From an uncultured Collinsella sp. (lineage in GTDB: Bacteria > Actinomycetota > Coriobacteriia > Coriobacteriales > Coriobacteriaceae), in contig CAKUEU010000006.1 in NCBI GenBank assembly GCA_934646865.1, forward strand, positions 1 through 48,751: a stretch of 48,751 bases of DNA, read 5' to 3'. The notes below the pieces were generated by a model, which was not told the origin of the DNA, made no database searches, and was given only the letters and a program-made list of their open reading frames with translations. The translations under genes and the position numbers were made by a program. Position 1 is the stretch's first letter. Each line of letters starts with the position of its first letter. Positions 9,599-17,395 of the stretch are shown here, one piece after another.

Positions 9599-10504
9599 CT
9601 ACACGCTCAGCCAGCGATCGCCCTCAACCCGACAAAATCCCTCGCGCTCCAGATCGTCAAGGATACCCGCGACAAGCTCGCGCTCAACCGGCTCGCGGCC
9701 TGCCGCCGCTTCCATTTCGTTAACGCCCGCTACGGCTTCGGCAAGCGTGATACCCGCGGGCTGCCTATCGCGCGCGCCCAGCAGTATGCGCACAATGTGA
9801 GCGCGCTTTTGGCGGCGCGAGCCCTCAAACTTGGACTGGCGGCTATAACCCGCCGAGCGCCTGGACGGATTGGGCAGCGTCTTCTTAAGATACGCGCCAT
9901 AATCCAGCAGCGCGTAGTACCAGGCACGCGGCGTGTCGGCATCGTCGAGCGGTGCGGCAAAGGGGGCAATCTCGTTCACAGCCGTACCGGGGGCAGCCGG
10001 ACAGGCAGCCTGAATCAGTGGCACCAGCTCGCGATCGGGAACAGCCGGCACATCGGGAAAGAAGTGATGCAGAAAGACCGTTCGGACGTTGGTCTCCAGG
10101 TACACGCCCGGAAGATCGAACGCGAACGATCGGATGCCCTGCGCCGTCGCGGGACCAATACCGGGCAGGGCGACCAGGTCGCGCGTCTCGCGTGGAAACT
10201 CCCCACCCCAGTCCTCTACAACGCACTGAGCGGCCCTGTGGAGCGCCAGAGCGCGTCGGTTGTAGCCCATTCCCTGCCAAGCATCCAAAACATCCGAGGG
10301 CGCGGCCTGTGCGAGCGCCTGCACGGTCGGAAAGCGATCGAGCCATGCGGGCATGCGCGTCTCCACGCGCGGCACCTGCGTCTGCTGCAACATAACCTCG
10401 GAGAGCCAAATGATGTAGGGATCGCGCGTGCGGCGCCACGGAAGGTCGCGATAACGCAGGACCCCTTCCGCACGAATCATCGAACGAAAGGGGTCCTGAA
10501 TCAT
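9599..10504 (-). CDS. MutY-like HhH-GPD DNA glycosylase lacking the Fe-S cluster
   Basis: The 301-residue protein matches the A/G-specific adenine glycosylase fold: YIIWLSEVMLQQTQVPRV carries the catalytic glutamate at 36, and LPGIGPATAQGI is the helix-hairpin-helix. It departs from MutY in three ways. The catalytic-aspartate position reads LETNVR with glutamate at 137. The C-terminal four-cysteine 4Fe-4S motif is absent (the region reads TLPNPSRRSAGYSRQ). The NUDIX-like 8-oxoG recognition domain is missing or replaced by a short C-terminal helical segment. It probably removes mispaired adenine or another base, but specificity is uncertain. AAGGAG precedes the ATG at 10504. The Rrf2 regulator ends 21 bp upstream, so the two are probably one operon. 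Confidence 0.85.
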   Translation of the reverse strand: MIQDPFRSMIRAEGVLRYRDLPWRRTRDPYIIWLSEVMLQQTQVPRVETRMPAWLDRFPTVQALAQAAPSDVLDAWQGMGYNRRALALHRAAQCVVEDWGGEFPRETRDLVALPGIGPATAQGIRSFAFDLPGVYLETNVRTVFLHHFFPDVPAVPDRELVPLIQAACPAAPGTAVNEIAPFAAPLDDADTPRAWYYALLDYGAYLKKTLPNPSRRSAGYSRQSKFEGSRRQKRAHIVRILLGARDRQPAGITLAEAVAGVNEMEAAAGREPVERELVAGILDDLEREGFCRVEGDRWLSV

Positions 10505-10525
10505 AGCTATGCTCCTTATGCGGCG

Positions 10526-11011
10526 CTATTCCTCCCGGCAAGCGCACGTACAGGTGGCGTACTCGGGAAACGCATCGCGATCGGCGAATTTGGGATCGAC
10601 GGCCGGGAACTGGCGGCGAGCGACGACATCGCCCAACGAAACGGAATCGAGGTAATCGCGCATCAACGCCTGGGCTCCAGCCCACAGGGGATGATAGCAG
10701 CACGTGCCCATGCGCGCACAGTCTCCGTCGGGGGCCGTGCAATCGTTCATAACCATGGGGCCCTGAACGGCCTCGACGACCTGGCGGATAGTAACGTCGT
10801 CCGGGCTGACCTTGAGGCGCATACCGCCGTGGACTCCACGCAGGCTCTCCACAATACCGGCCTGGACCAAGCCGTGCTGGATCGAGCGAGCAAACGAATA
10901 CGGCACATTGACCTCTTCGGCAGCGGTGCGAACAGAAAGCAAACGCTCCGGCTCCTCGGCAAGCATCGCCAACATGCGCAGGGCATAATCAGTCTTCCTC
11001 GATATGTCCAT
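10526..11011 (-). CDS. Rrf2-family transcriptional regulator with cysteine cluster
   Basis: Winged-helix regulator of the Rrf2 family (IscR/NsrR/CymR). The 161-residue product starts MDISRKTDYALRML, with the helix-turn-helix at about residues 25-60 and the wing RGVHGGMRL. Cysteines at 91, 98, 104 and 105 (DCTAPDGDCARMGTCC) resemble the Fe-S ligand region of IscR/NsrR, and a second cysteine group CTCAC lies at the C-terminus. It could therefore sense iron-sulphur, redox or NO status, though the ligand is an inference. The ATG at 11011 follows AAAGGGG. It heads the operon with the MutY-like glycosylase. A palindrome lies next to its promoter. Confidence 0.9.
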   Translation of the reverse strand: MDISRKTDYALRMLAMLAEEPERLLSVRTAAEEVNVPYSFARSIQHGLVQAGIVESLRGVHGGMRLKVSPDDVTIRQVVEAVQGPMVMNDCTAPDGDCARMGTCCYHPLWAGAQALMRDYLDSVSLGDVVARRQFPAVDPKFADRDAFPEYATCTCACREE

Positions 11012-11170
11012 TTTTCCCCTTTCAAGGAATACGAACAGCTCGAACGAGCTCCGGGGCCGAGCTTGTGTCGAGACACCAATGACCGTTAGGACATCCAAAT
11101 GGTAAATCGGATGTCCACTGAATGCCGCGCTTGGAGCGAAATGCATCAGATACGGCCTACAGTGCAGTTT

Positions 11171-11215
11171 AGTATAACCTAACCCCCTGTCTCGTTGAAC
11201 GGGTGTTGCGCAACA
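11171..11215 (-). promoter_or_regulatory. Candidate promoter and operator of the rrf2-mutY-like operon
   Basis: On the minus strand a -10-like TATACT lies at 11176-11171, with only a weak -35. A 12-bp perfect palindrome TGTTGCGCAACA (11204-11215) sits just upstream of the -35 position. Related palindromes are found upstream of the gene starting at 34407. The palindrome is a plausible regulator site, possibly for the Rrf2 protein itself. The rest of 11012-11330 shows no gene. Confidence 0.45.
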
Positions 11216-11330
11216 AACCTCTTGTTTAGACAGATATACTTAGTTGTTTTTTCTTGTGCCTCGAGGGCATGGGGATTCCGATCAAAGAAGCGTCAGGGCG
11301 ATTATTCCGACACAATGACCTATTAAACGC

Positions 11331-11358
11331 AAAAAGCCACGTCCGAAGACGTGGCTTT
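11331..11358 (-). terminator. Terminator of tRNA-Asp
   Basis: Minus-strand stem AAAGCCACGTC - TTCG - GACGTGGCTTT followed by TT, with an 11-bp perfect stem and a UUCG tetraloop, starting 9 bp after the tRNA 3' end. Confidence 0.92.
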
Positions 11359-11366
11359 AATTGCGT

Positions 11367-11444
<78 letters not shown>

Positions 11445-11490
11445 AGGCAGTCGTTCGCGTTTGTTTCCGCTCGCGTGCGCTGCGGGGATT

Positions 11491-11520
11491 AGTATACACA
11501 GAAGTCTGTCCGGCACGCAA
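11491..11520 (-). promoter_or_regulatory. Promoter of tRNA-Asp
   Basis: Minus-strand -35 TTGCGT (11520-11515), an 18-bp spacer and -10 TATACT (11496-11491) with a TG upstream of the -10, about 46 bp before the tRNA 5' end. Confidence 0.7.
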
Positions 11521-11553
11521 CAACTTTTTTGAAAAAATTTTTCGGGGCTGTCC

Positions 11554-11698
11554 GGGAGGGTCTCCGGGGCTGTGGGGCGCGGGTTAAGTTTGCTGCTCTA
11601 CAGTCCTGCGCAAGACGGAAAGCACATTAAGTGCTTTCCTTTGCGTGCGGAACTCGCGACAAACTTAACCCGCGCCCCACAGCCCCGGAGACCCTCCC
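11554..11698. repeat. Long palindromic element with 39-bp perfect arms and a nested hairpin
   Basis: The arms 11554-11592 and 11660-11698 are exact reverse complements (39 bp). The 67-bp centre contains a second hairpin, GGAAAGCAC (11617-11625) pairing with GTGCTTTCC (11631-11639). The layout of outer perfect arms plus inner hairpin is shared with the element at 26560-26684. It lies between the tRNA-Asp promoter and the terminator of the phosphodiesterase gene. No coding frame is supported in 11521-11813. Confidence 0.8.
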
Positions 11699-11813
11699 TG
11701 CCGTCACTTTGTTCAACCTGTTTTGCGGGCGTGCGCCGCTGCGCGGCTCGCCCGCGTTCTCCGCGGCGGGGTTGTCTGAGGGTTCTTGCTGAAGCTCCAC
11801 CTTTTGCTGAAAG

Positions 11814-11848
11814 AAAAACGGGGGATGCAATCTGCATCCCCCGTTTTT
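11814..11848 (-). terminator. Terminator of the phosphodiesterase gene (bidirectional form)
   Basis: A perfect 16-bp stem, AAAAACGGGGGATGCA (11814-11829) with TGCATCCCCCGTTTTT (11833-11848), and a 3-bp loop. It starts 7 bp after the stop codon at 11856 and ends in a T-run on either strand. Confidence 0.92.
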
Positions 11849-11855
11849 GTTGCGG

Positions 11856-12323
11856 TTAGTCTAGGTCAATAAATTTGGTGCTTAGGATCTTGCCGTCTTT
11901 TACTAGCATTCTGGCCATGGTGGGGCCTCGGGTGCCTCTGGGGTAGCTGGCGCTGCCCGGGTTGAGGACCAAGCAGCGGCCTACTTGGGCTTCTTTGGTT
12001 ACGTGGGTGTGGCCGTTGATGGCTACGTCTACGGATCCCACCGGGAGATCTTCGCGGTAGTGGGCTACGGCGAATTTGAGGCCTTCGTAGGTAAAGAGGG
12101 CCAGGCGGTCCACATCGGGGCCGTAGTCGCGATAGTAGTCGTTGTTGCCCAGGACCGCTCGCACGGGGGCGATGGTGCATAGGTGCTCGTAGTCCATCTC
12201 GGATGTGAGGTCGCCGGCGTGGATGATCAGGTCTGCGCCCTTGAGCTCGTCCAGGAGCGCAGGCGACAGATAGCCGTGGGTGTCCGAGATGATATCGATG
12301 CGTTTGGCGCTTGCGCTGTTCAT
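11856..12323 (-). CDS. YfcE/MJ0936-family metallophosphodiesterase
   Basis: Small cytoplasmic calcineurin-like phosphoesterase (155 residues, normal for the family) with the dinuclear metal motifs in order: SDTHG (Asp14, His16), HAGD (Asp38), GNND near 59-62, a histidine in VAHYRE and NGHTH near 105. Family members hydrolyse phosphodiester model substrates and some act on cyclic nucleotides or similar small molecules; the physiological substrate is unknown. The ATG at 12323 follows GGAAGGGAT. A strong terminator lies directly after the stop. Confidence 0.92.
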   Translation of the reverse strand: MNSASAKRIDIISDTHGYLSPALLDELKGADLIIHAGDLTSEMDYEHLCTIAPVRAVLGNNDYYRDYGPDVDRLALFTYEGLKFAVAHYREDLPVGSVDVAINGHTHVTKEAQVGRCLVLNPGSASYPRGTRGPTMARMLVKDGKILSTKFIDLD

Positions 12324-12361
12324 GGGATCCCTTCCGCAAAAACGATTCGGCAGGTGTATAT

Positions 12362-12409
12362 AAAAAGCCCCACGGCTCCGCAGACGATAGGTCTACAGAG
12401 CTGCGGGGC
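12362..12409 (-). terminator. Terminator of the GT-lytS-lytR operon
   Basis: A minus-strand 19-bp stem (12409-12391 with 12385-12367, including G-U pairs) and a 5-nt loop, followed by TTTTT at 12366-12362. It begins 8 bp after the response-regulator stop codon. Confidence 0.85.
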
Positions 12410-12416
12410 CAATGCG

Positions 12417-13133
12417 CTAGAGGCTCAGGGCCTTCTTGAGCGGGACGACGCGGCGGCGCGAAACCGGCACGCGTTCGTCAACGCCCGTAATGCCCAACTG
12501 GATGGCGCCCGAAGGCACCGTCTCGACGTCCGTGACGCACGCCAGGTTAACGATATAGCGGCGATGCACGCGGAAGAAGCCGAAGTCGCAGAGCTTGGCC
12601 TCAAACTGTGCAAGCGAGGTCGTCGACAGAAAACGATCATCAACGGTATAGATGCAGGAATAATCGTCCTTGGCCATGATAAAGCGGATGTCGTCCACGG
12701 GAATGAGCACCTTGCGGCCGCCTTTTTCCACCGGGATGCGCTCGATGGTCACCTTGCTGTCCGTGACGGGTTTGGCACGCTGCATGACCTTCTCGATGGC
12801 ACGGTCCAAGCGAGCTTCCTCGACAGGCTTCATCAGATAGTCGACGGCATCCACATCGAATGCCTCAACCGCATGGTCGCTGTATGCAGTCACGAACACG
12901 ATCGCCGGCGGGTTCTTGAGCTTATGCAGTGCCTCGGCAAGCTGCAAGCCCGAAGCACCGGGCATCGAGATGTCGAGAAAGACGACATCGACGCGACTTT
13001 CCATAAGCATCTCGATAGCGGAGCGAACGCTCGACGCCTCCGTGATCGTGCCGATCTTGCCCGTCTGCTCGAGCAAGAAGCGAAGTTCCGAACGGGCCGG
13101 GGCCTCATCATCCACAATCATCGCACGCAGCAT
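12417..13133 (-). CDS. LytTR-family response regulator (system 1)
   Basis: Response regulator of the LytR/AgrA type. The 238-residue protein has a receiver domain (about 1-120) with the acidic pocket VDDE and the phospho-acceptor Asp54 in VVFLDISMPG, and conserved T and K in FVTAYSDHA and YLMKPVEE. A LytTR DNA-binding domain follows (about 135-235), with FFRVHRRYIVNL and VPVSRRR. The start MLRAMIVDD at 13133 has AAAGG about 9 bp upstream; a TTG 24 bp upstream is an alternative. It follows the LytS-type kinase by 72 bp on the same strand. LytTR regulators often control envelope, competence or virulence genes; the target here is not visible. Confidence 0.94.
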   Translation of the reverse strand: MLRAMIVDDEAPARSELRFLLEQTGKIGTITEASSVRSAIEMLMESRVDVVFLDISMPGASGLQLAEALHKLKNPPAIVFVTAYSDHAVEAFDVDAVDYLMKPVEEARLDRAIEKVMQRAKPVTDSKVTIERIPVEKGGRKVLIPVDDIRFIMAKDDYSCIYTVDDRFLSTTSLAQFEAKLCDFGFFRVHRRYIVNLACVTDVETVPSGAIQLGITGVDERVPVSRRRVVPLKKALSL

Positions 13134-13205
13134 AGGGTTTAAACCTTTCGTCAACAAACTACGACGGGCATCCGCCGCTTGGCGTTGAGCCCGTAGCCCT
13201 TTATT

Positions 13206-14549
13206 TTACTCTTGAATGTCAAAGATACTCTCTGACAAATCAAGATGCAGGAGCACTTTGGTGCCCTTGCCCCGCGCCGATTCGACGCGCGTATAGGAAT
13301 GCGGACCATAGAAGCGATGGATGCGTTCCGATATATTGTGCATGGCCACGCCGGCGCCGCCACCCTGGGGAGAGCTGGCATCGGGACGGGCAGAGCGCTC
13401 GTCAAACAGTCTGGCAGCGGTGCCTTCGTCCATGCCAACGCCGTTATCGGCCACCGAAATCAGAATCGCATCCTCGCCGTCTTGGTGAACCGACACGTCG
13501 ATTCTCAACGCATCGTCGTCACCCATGCCGTGGCGAACGGCGTTCTCGACGATCGGCTGAATCACAAACGCCGGCACCAGCGTGTCCTCGACGTCCTCCG
13601 AGACATCGAAGGTCGCCAGTACGCGGTCCTCGCCAAAGCGCGCCTTCTCAAACGTCAGGTAGCGCTTGGTCTGTGCAACCTCGCGCGAAACCGGAATGAG
13701 CGATCCCGAGTTGTCGAGCGTGGCGCGGTAAAACGATGAGAACTCGCGCAGCAGCTCGCGAGCGCGCAGCGGATCGGTGCGCGTAAACGATGCGATGGTG
13801 TTGAGCGTGTTGAACAGGAAGTGCGGATTGATCTGCGCCTGCAGCGCGCGTACCTCGGCGCGGGCCGTGAGCTCCTTTTGCACCTCGAGCTCATGGATGG
13901 CGAGCTGCGTAGACAAGATCTCGGCAAAGCCCGAGGCGAGCGCGTACTGGGTACGGTCGACGGCGCGCGGGGTCTTGTAGTAGAACTTGAGCGTGCCGAC
14001 GGTGCGGTCGCCCACCTTGATGGGCGCGATGATACCCGCCGGGACCTGGTTGTGCGAACCGTCCGAGCCCACGACGTCCACGACGCGGTTGAACGACTGC
14101 ACGATACCGTGCTCGATGACGTAGCGCGTGGCAAGCGTGTGAATGGGAGAATCGGGCAGCAGCTTTTCCTCAAACTCGCCCGCGCACGCCAGCACGTTGT
14201 CCTCGTCGGTAATGGCGACGGTCATGGCGCGCGTCTCGGGCAAGATGCGCCGGCATACCAAACGCGCCGATTCCTGGGTCAGACCACCCTTAATATCCTC
14301 GAGCATGGCAGAGGCCACCGAGAGCGTCTCCTCGGTGTACTGTGAGCGCACCGAATCGGGGTTGAGCGTCAAAAAGATAAAGATGCACAGAAAGATACAC
14401 AGCAGCGCGCAGGCGACAACCGTCGCGATGGGCTCGATACCGGTCGCCAGGGCAAAGACAAAGTACGCCAGCACGCAGACGGCGCAGGCAACGGCGATGA
14501 TGCGAAAGATTGATATTGAACTATCGCGCTGGGCGCGGCGGTCGATCAT
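13206..14549 (-). CDS. LytS-type sensor histidine kinase (system 1)
   Basis: The 447-residue membrane kinase has two N-terminal helices (about residues 14-36 and 40-62), a GAF-like sensor region (about 80-220), the LytS-type phospho-acceptor motif QINPHFLFN (His243) and an HATPase domain with N box VENAVRHG (334-341) and G1 box DNGVGMD (368-374). The short membrane part lacks the 5TM-LytS domain, so the signal is probably read by the GAF-like region. Its ATG overlaps the glycosyltransferase stop (ATGA), with GGAGGGGG upstream, so the two are translationally coupled. The response regulator follows in the same operon. Confidence 0.94.
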   Translation of the reverse strand: MIDRRAQRDSSISIFRIIAVACAVCVLAYFVFALATGIEPIATVVACALLCIFLCIFIFLTLNPDSVRSQYTEETLSVASAMLEDIKGGLTQESARLVCRRILPETRAMTVAITDEDNVLACAGEFEEKLLPDSPIHTLATRYVIEHGIVQSFNRVVDVVGSDGSHNQVPAGIIAPIKVGDRTVGTLKFYYKTPRAVDRTQYALASGFAEILSTQLAIHELEVQKELTARAEVRALQAQINPHFLFNTLNTIASFTRTDPLRARELLREFSSFYRATLDNSGSLIPVSREVAQTKRYLTFEKARFGEDRVLATFDVSEDVEDTLVPAFVIQPIVENAVRHGMGDDDALRIDVSVHQDGEDAILISVADNGVGMDEGTAARLFDERSARPDASSPQGGGAGVAMHNISERIHRFYGPHSYTRVESARGKGTKVLLHLDLSESIFDIQE

Positions 14550-15733
14550 TCAGCCCCCTCCAGGATACTGATCAGCTGTGCGTCTCGCCAAAGCCCGTCC
14601 ATGATCTTGGGCCAAAAGCTCTGGAAACGCAGATAACTTGCGGCATTTTGGCGCGCATACGCCTTGGCCTCGTCGATACCATGACGCCAGATGCGCAGGT
14701 AGCCCTCGTGCTCGCGGGTAAACACGCTGCGAACCATGGCGGTCTTGCGCACACGGTCGTCGAGCTCGCGCGAGATCCACGGACCCGGATAGGGCATGAG
14801 CGACGCCGCCGTAACGGGAATGAGTTCCTTCTGGTGCGCGGCGAACGTTAGCTTGGCCCGCTCGTAGTACCAACGGTACACGTCCTGCATAAAGCGCGGC
14901 GAGCGCTTTTCGGACTCCGGGGGCAGATGGCGCACGGTCCACTCGTTATCGAACCACACGTCGTAGCCAAACATGCGCATGTTAAACAGGTAGTCGAGGT
15001 CCTCGCCACGGGTGATAAACGGGTCGAAGGCCACACGCGTAAAGGCACGGGCGTGCAGGGCCATCAGACCGCCGCACACGTAGTTGGAGCGCGAGATGCG
15101 GGTGCCCGAGAGTGCCTTTTTCATCCAGCGATTAAACTCGATGCGCTTGGTCCACCAGCGATGACAGATGCCCACCTTGTCCGTAGGGGCCAGCGGCGAT
15201 CCATCGCGGTCGTAGAAATAACCGCTTTTGACCAAGATCGGCAGGCCCTGGCGCGTCTGCTGCCCCAGTGCATACGTCGCACGCTTCATAAAGTCGGCAT
15301 CGATGACGGTCTCGTCGTCATCCAAAAAGACAACCGCGTCGTGTCCCAGCACAGCGGCGCAGGCAAGACCCATGTTGCGAATGGCGCCGTAACCGCGCAG
15401 GCTCACGCACTCACCCGAGCCCTTGGGCGCGATCTGCGCCACACGATCGGCGATACGTGATGCCTGAGTATTGGTGACAACAGTGACCTTGAGCGTAGGA
15501 TGCGCGTTGACGATATCGTGCACGCGCAGCGACACATCGGCCGTGGCAGAAACGGGACAGACCACCAGCAAGATAATGCGCGGAATGTCGCGCACCTGCT
15601 CGAGCGAGGCCAGGCAGCGGTCGAGTTCAGGATTGGCGGCGTTGAGTCGCGTCGAATGATCGTAGGTGCCCGGGGCGTTTGCGCGAGCATCGTCGCCCGC
15701 CCAATACGTTGGAATCACGACCGTGGCGTTCAT
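14546..15733 (-). CDS. Glycosyltransferase, GT2-like (GT-A fold)
   Basis: A 395-residue cytoplasmic protein starting MNATVVIPTYW, with the metal- and nucleotide-sugar-binding acidic motif FLDDDE near residue 136, GYGAIRNMG before it and RGEDLDYLFNMRM near 250, all typical of family 2 glycosyltransferases. It has no membrane helices. Donor and acceptor are unknown; a role in cell-surface glycan assembly is likely from the family. The ATG at 15733 follows GGGAGGG. It heads an operon with the LytS/LytTR pair, linked to lytS by a 4-bp overlap, which suggests that surface-glycan synthesis and sensing are co-expressed. A hairpin with a T-run sits just before its ribosome binding site. Confidence 0.85.
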   Translation of the reverse strand: MNATVVIPTYWAGDDARANAPGTYDHSTRLNAANPELDRCLASLEQVRDIPRIILLVVCPVSATADVSLRVHDIVNAHPTLKVTVVTNTQASRIADRVAQIAPKGSGECVSLRGYGAIRNMGLACAAVLGHDAVVFLDDDETVIDADFMKRATYALGQQTRQGLPILVKSGYFYDRDGSPLAPTDKVGICHRWWTKRIEFNRWMKKALSGTRISRSNYVCGGLMALHARAFTRVAFDPFITRGEDLDYLFNMRMFGYDVWFDNEWTVRHLPPESEKRSPRFMQDVYRWYYERAKLTFAAHQKELIPVTAASLMPYPGPWISRELDDRVRKTAMVRSVFTREHEGYLRIWRHGIDEAKAYARQNAASYLRFQSFWPKIMDGLWRDAQLISILEGAE

Positions 15734-15753
15734 GCCTTACCCTCCCTGCAACA

Positions 15754-15789
15754 CAAAAACGGGGCGCCGCCAAACACAGGCGACGCCCC
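15754..15789 (-). terminator. Terminator or attenuator between the UMF1 transporter and the glycosyltransferase
   Basis: Minus-strand stem GGGGCGTCGCC (15789-15779) with GGCGGCGCCCC (15771-15761) and a 7-nt loop, followed by GTTTTT. The T-run ends about 10 bp before the glycosyltransferase ribosome binding site. A possible extended -10 TATGAT lies at 15812-15807, so a transcript from it would enter this hairpin almost at once. Confidence 0.8.
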
Positions 15790-15904
15790 GCGACCTAGCT
15801 GACTCCATCATACCCACTTGGGCTAATCATTGTTCGGAAGTCAGAATGTTTATTGCGGATAACCCCAAAAGAGTATCGCGGCGGACGCAATTACCGACCA
15901 GTTC

Positions 15905-17164
15905 CTATGCGGCCCGCTCTGCCGCCCGAGTCATGCGAGACAGGCGGACCAGCAGGATAAAGCCCACCACCAGCAGCACGCCGATGGACAGGACGCCCAG
16001 CGAGGGGTTGCCGGTCAGCGAGGTGACGACCGACACCAGGAAGGTGCCCATAACGCTTGCATAGCGGCCAAAGATATCAAAGAAACCGTAGTACTCGTTG
16101 GACTTTTCCTTGGGGATGATACGGCCAAAGTAGCTGCGGCTGAGCGCCTGCACGCCGCCCTGGAACAGGCCGACAAGAATGGCAAGCACCCAGAACTCGA
16201 AGGCGGTCTTAAGGAAGAACGCGGCGAAGAGCACGATGCCCATATAGGCGGCGACGGCCACCATGATCATGTTAAGCGTGCCCACGCGGCCGGCGAGCTT
16301 GCCGTAGATAATGGCGGACGGGAAGGCCACGAACTGCGTGACGAGAAGCGCCAGCACCAGCTGGGTCGAGTCGATGCCCAGCGCCGAGCCGTAGCTGGTG
16401 GCCATGGAGATGACCGTGTGAACGCCGTCGATGTAGAAGAAGAACGCGATCATGTAGACCAGCACGGTCTTGTTGTGGGCAATCTCGCGCATGGTGTGTC
16501 CCACCTCGGAAAACACTCCGCCCACGATGCGACCGATGGTGTCCTCGGGACCGCGCTCGCGACCGTACTTTTGCTTATAGGTACGGATGAGCGGCAGGGT
16601 AAAGATGAGCCACCAGGCACCGGTGATGATAAACGACAGGCGCGTGGCGAGCATGGTGGGAATGCCCAAGGCCGGACCACCCATAATGAGAGCCAGGCAG
16701 ACGATGAAGGGCACGGTCGAGCCGATGTAGCCCCACGCATAGCCCGAGCTGGACACGGCATCCATGCGCTCGTCGGTGGTGATGTCGGGCAACATGGCGT
16801 CGTAGAACGTCATGGACGAGTTGAGGCCGATGGTGCACAGCACGTAGACGGTCAAAAACGCCATGGCAGACATGGGGATGGCCTGCGCCAGGCAAAGGAC
16901 CAAGCCGGTGAGGAAAAAGCCCAGGAAGAACTTGATCTTGTTGCCGGCGTAATCGGCAAGCGCGCCCAGGATGGGCATGAGCATGGCGATGACCAGCGAG
17001 GCAATCGTCTGCGCGTTGCCCCAGGCGACCACCAGGTCGGCCGAAGAAGCGCCAGTATTGATAGCGTTGAAGTAGATGGGCACCACCGAGGTGTTGAGCA
17101 GCACGAGGGCCGAGTTGCCCACATCGTACATAACCCAGTTACGCTCGAGCTTGGTGTATTTCAT
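15905..17164 (-). CDS. MFS transporter, UMF1/Atg22-like family
   Basis: A 419-residue integral membrane protein with about 12 helices. The start MKYTKLERNWVMYDVGNSAL carries the family-typical YDxxNSA motif before helix 1. Other family marks are MTFYDAMLPDI (loop after helix 4), SGYAWGYIGS and QALSRSYFGRIIPKEKSNEYYGFFD in the second half. UMF1 proteins are thought to export or import amino acids or other small solutes; the substrate is unknown. The ATG at 17164 follows AAGGGG. A terminator lies about 115 bp after the stop, so it is probably monocistronic. Confidence 0.92.
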   Translation of the reverse strand: MKYTKLERNWVMYDVGNSALVLLNTSVVPIYFNAINTGASSADLVVAWGNAQTIASLVIAMLMPILGALADYAGNKIKFFLGFFLTGLVLCLAQAIPMSAMAFLTVYVLCTIGLNSSMTFYDAMLPDITTDERMDAVSSSGYAWGYIGSTVPFIVCLALIMGGPALGIPTMLATRLSFIITGAWWLIFTLPLIRTYKQKYGRERGPEDTIGRIVGGVFSEVGHTMREIAHNKTVLVYMIAFFFYIDGVHTVISMATSYGSALGIDSTQLVLALLVTQFVAFPSAIIYGKLAGRVGTLNMIMVAVAAYMGIVLFAAFFLKTAFEFWVLAILVGLFQGGVQALSRSYFGRIIPKEKSNEYYGFFDIFGRYASVMGTFLVSVVTSLTGNPSLGVLSIGVLLVVGFILLVRLSRMTRAAERAA

Positions 17165-17300
17165 GGACAGGGCCCCTTCGTATTCGCCCGATATGCAGTT
17201 AGTTCATCGTACCCCAATTGTCCAGAACCGCCGGTAAGGATTCGGCAAAGGGGAGCGCACGGACAAGTGAGTCGGCGGGACAGACCCGCATCCCCAACGC

Positions 17301-17367
17301 AGTTGCGGTGAAATAGTTCCTGTTTGGAAGCCTCGGAGGCCAAAACAGGAACTATTCCACCGCAACT
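17301..17367. repeat. Palindromic repeat of the GTTGCGGTGAAATA family, copy 1
   Basis: The left arm (from 17301, AGTTGCGGTGAAATAGTTCC then TGTTTGG) pairs with the right arm ending at 17367, with one mismatch and one extra base. An inner GCCTC-G-GAGGC closes the centre. A second copy at 30633-30699 shares the outer stem but has a different, still paired, middle. It sits 29 bp after the stop codon of the phospholipase-C-family gene. Confidence 0.8.
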
Positions 17368-17395
17368 TATTGGAAGGCGTGGACGAGTTGGCTTG

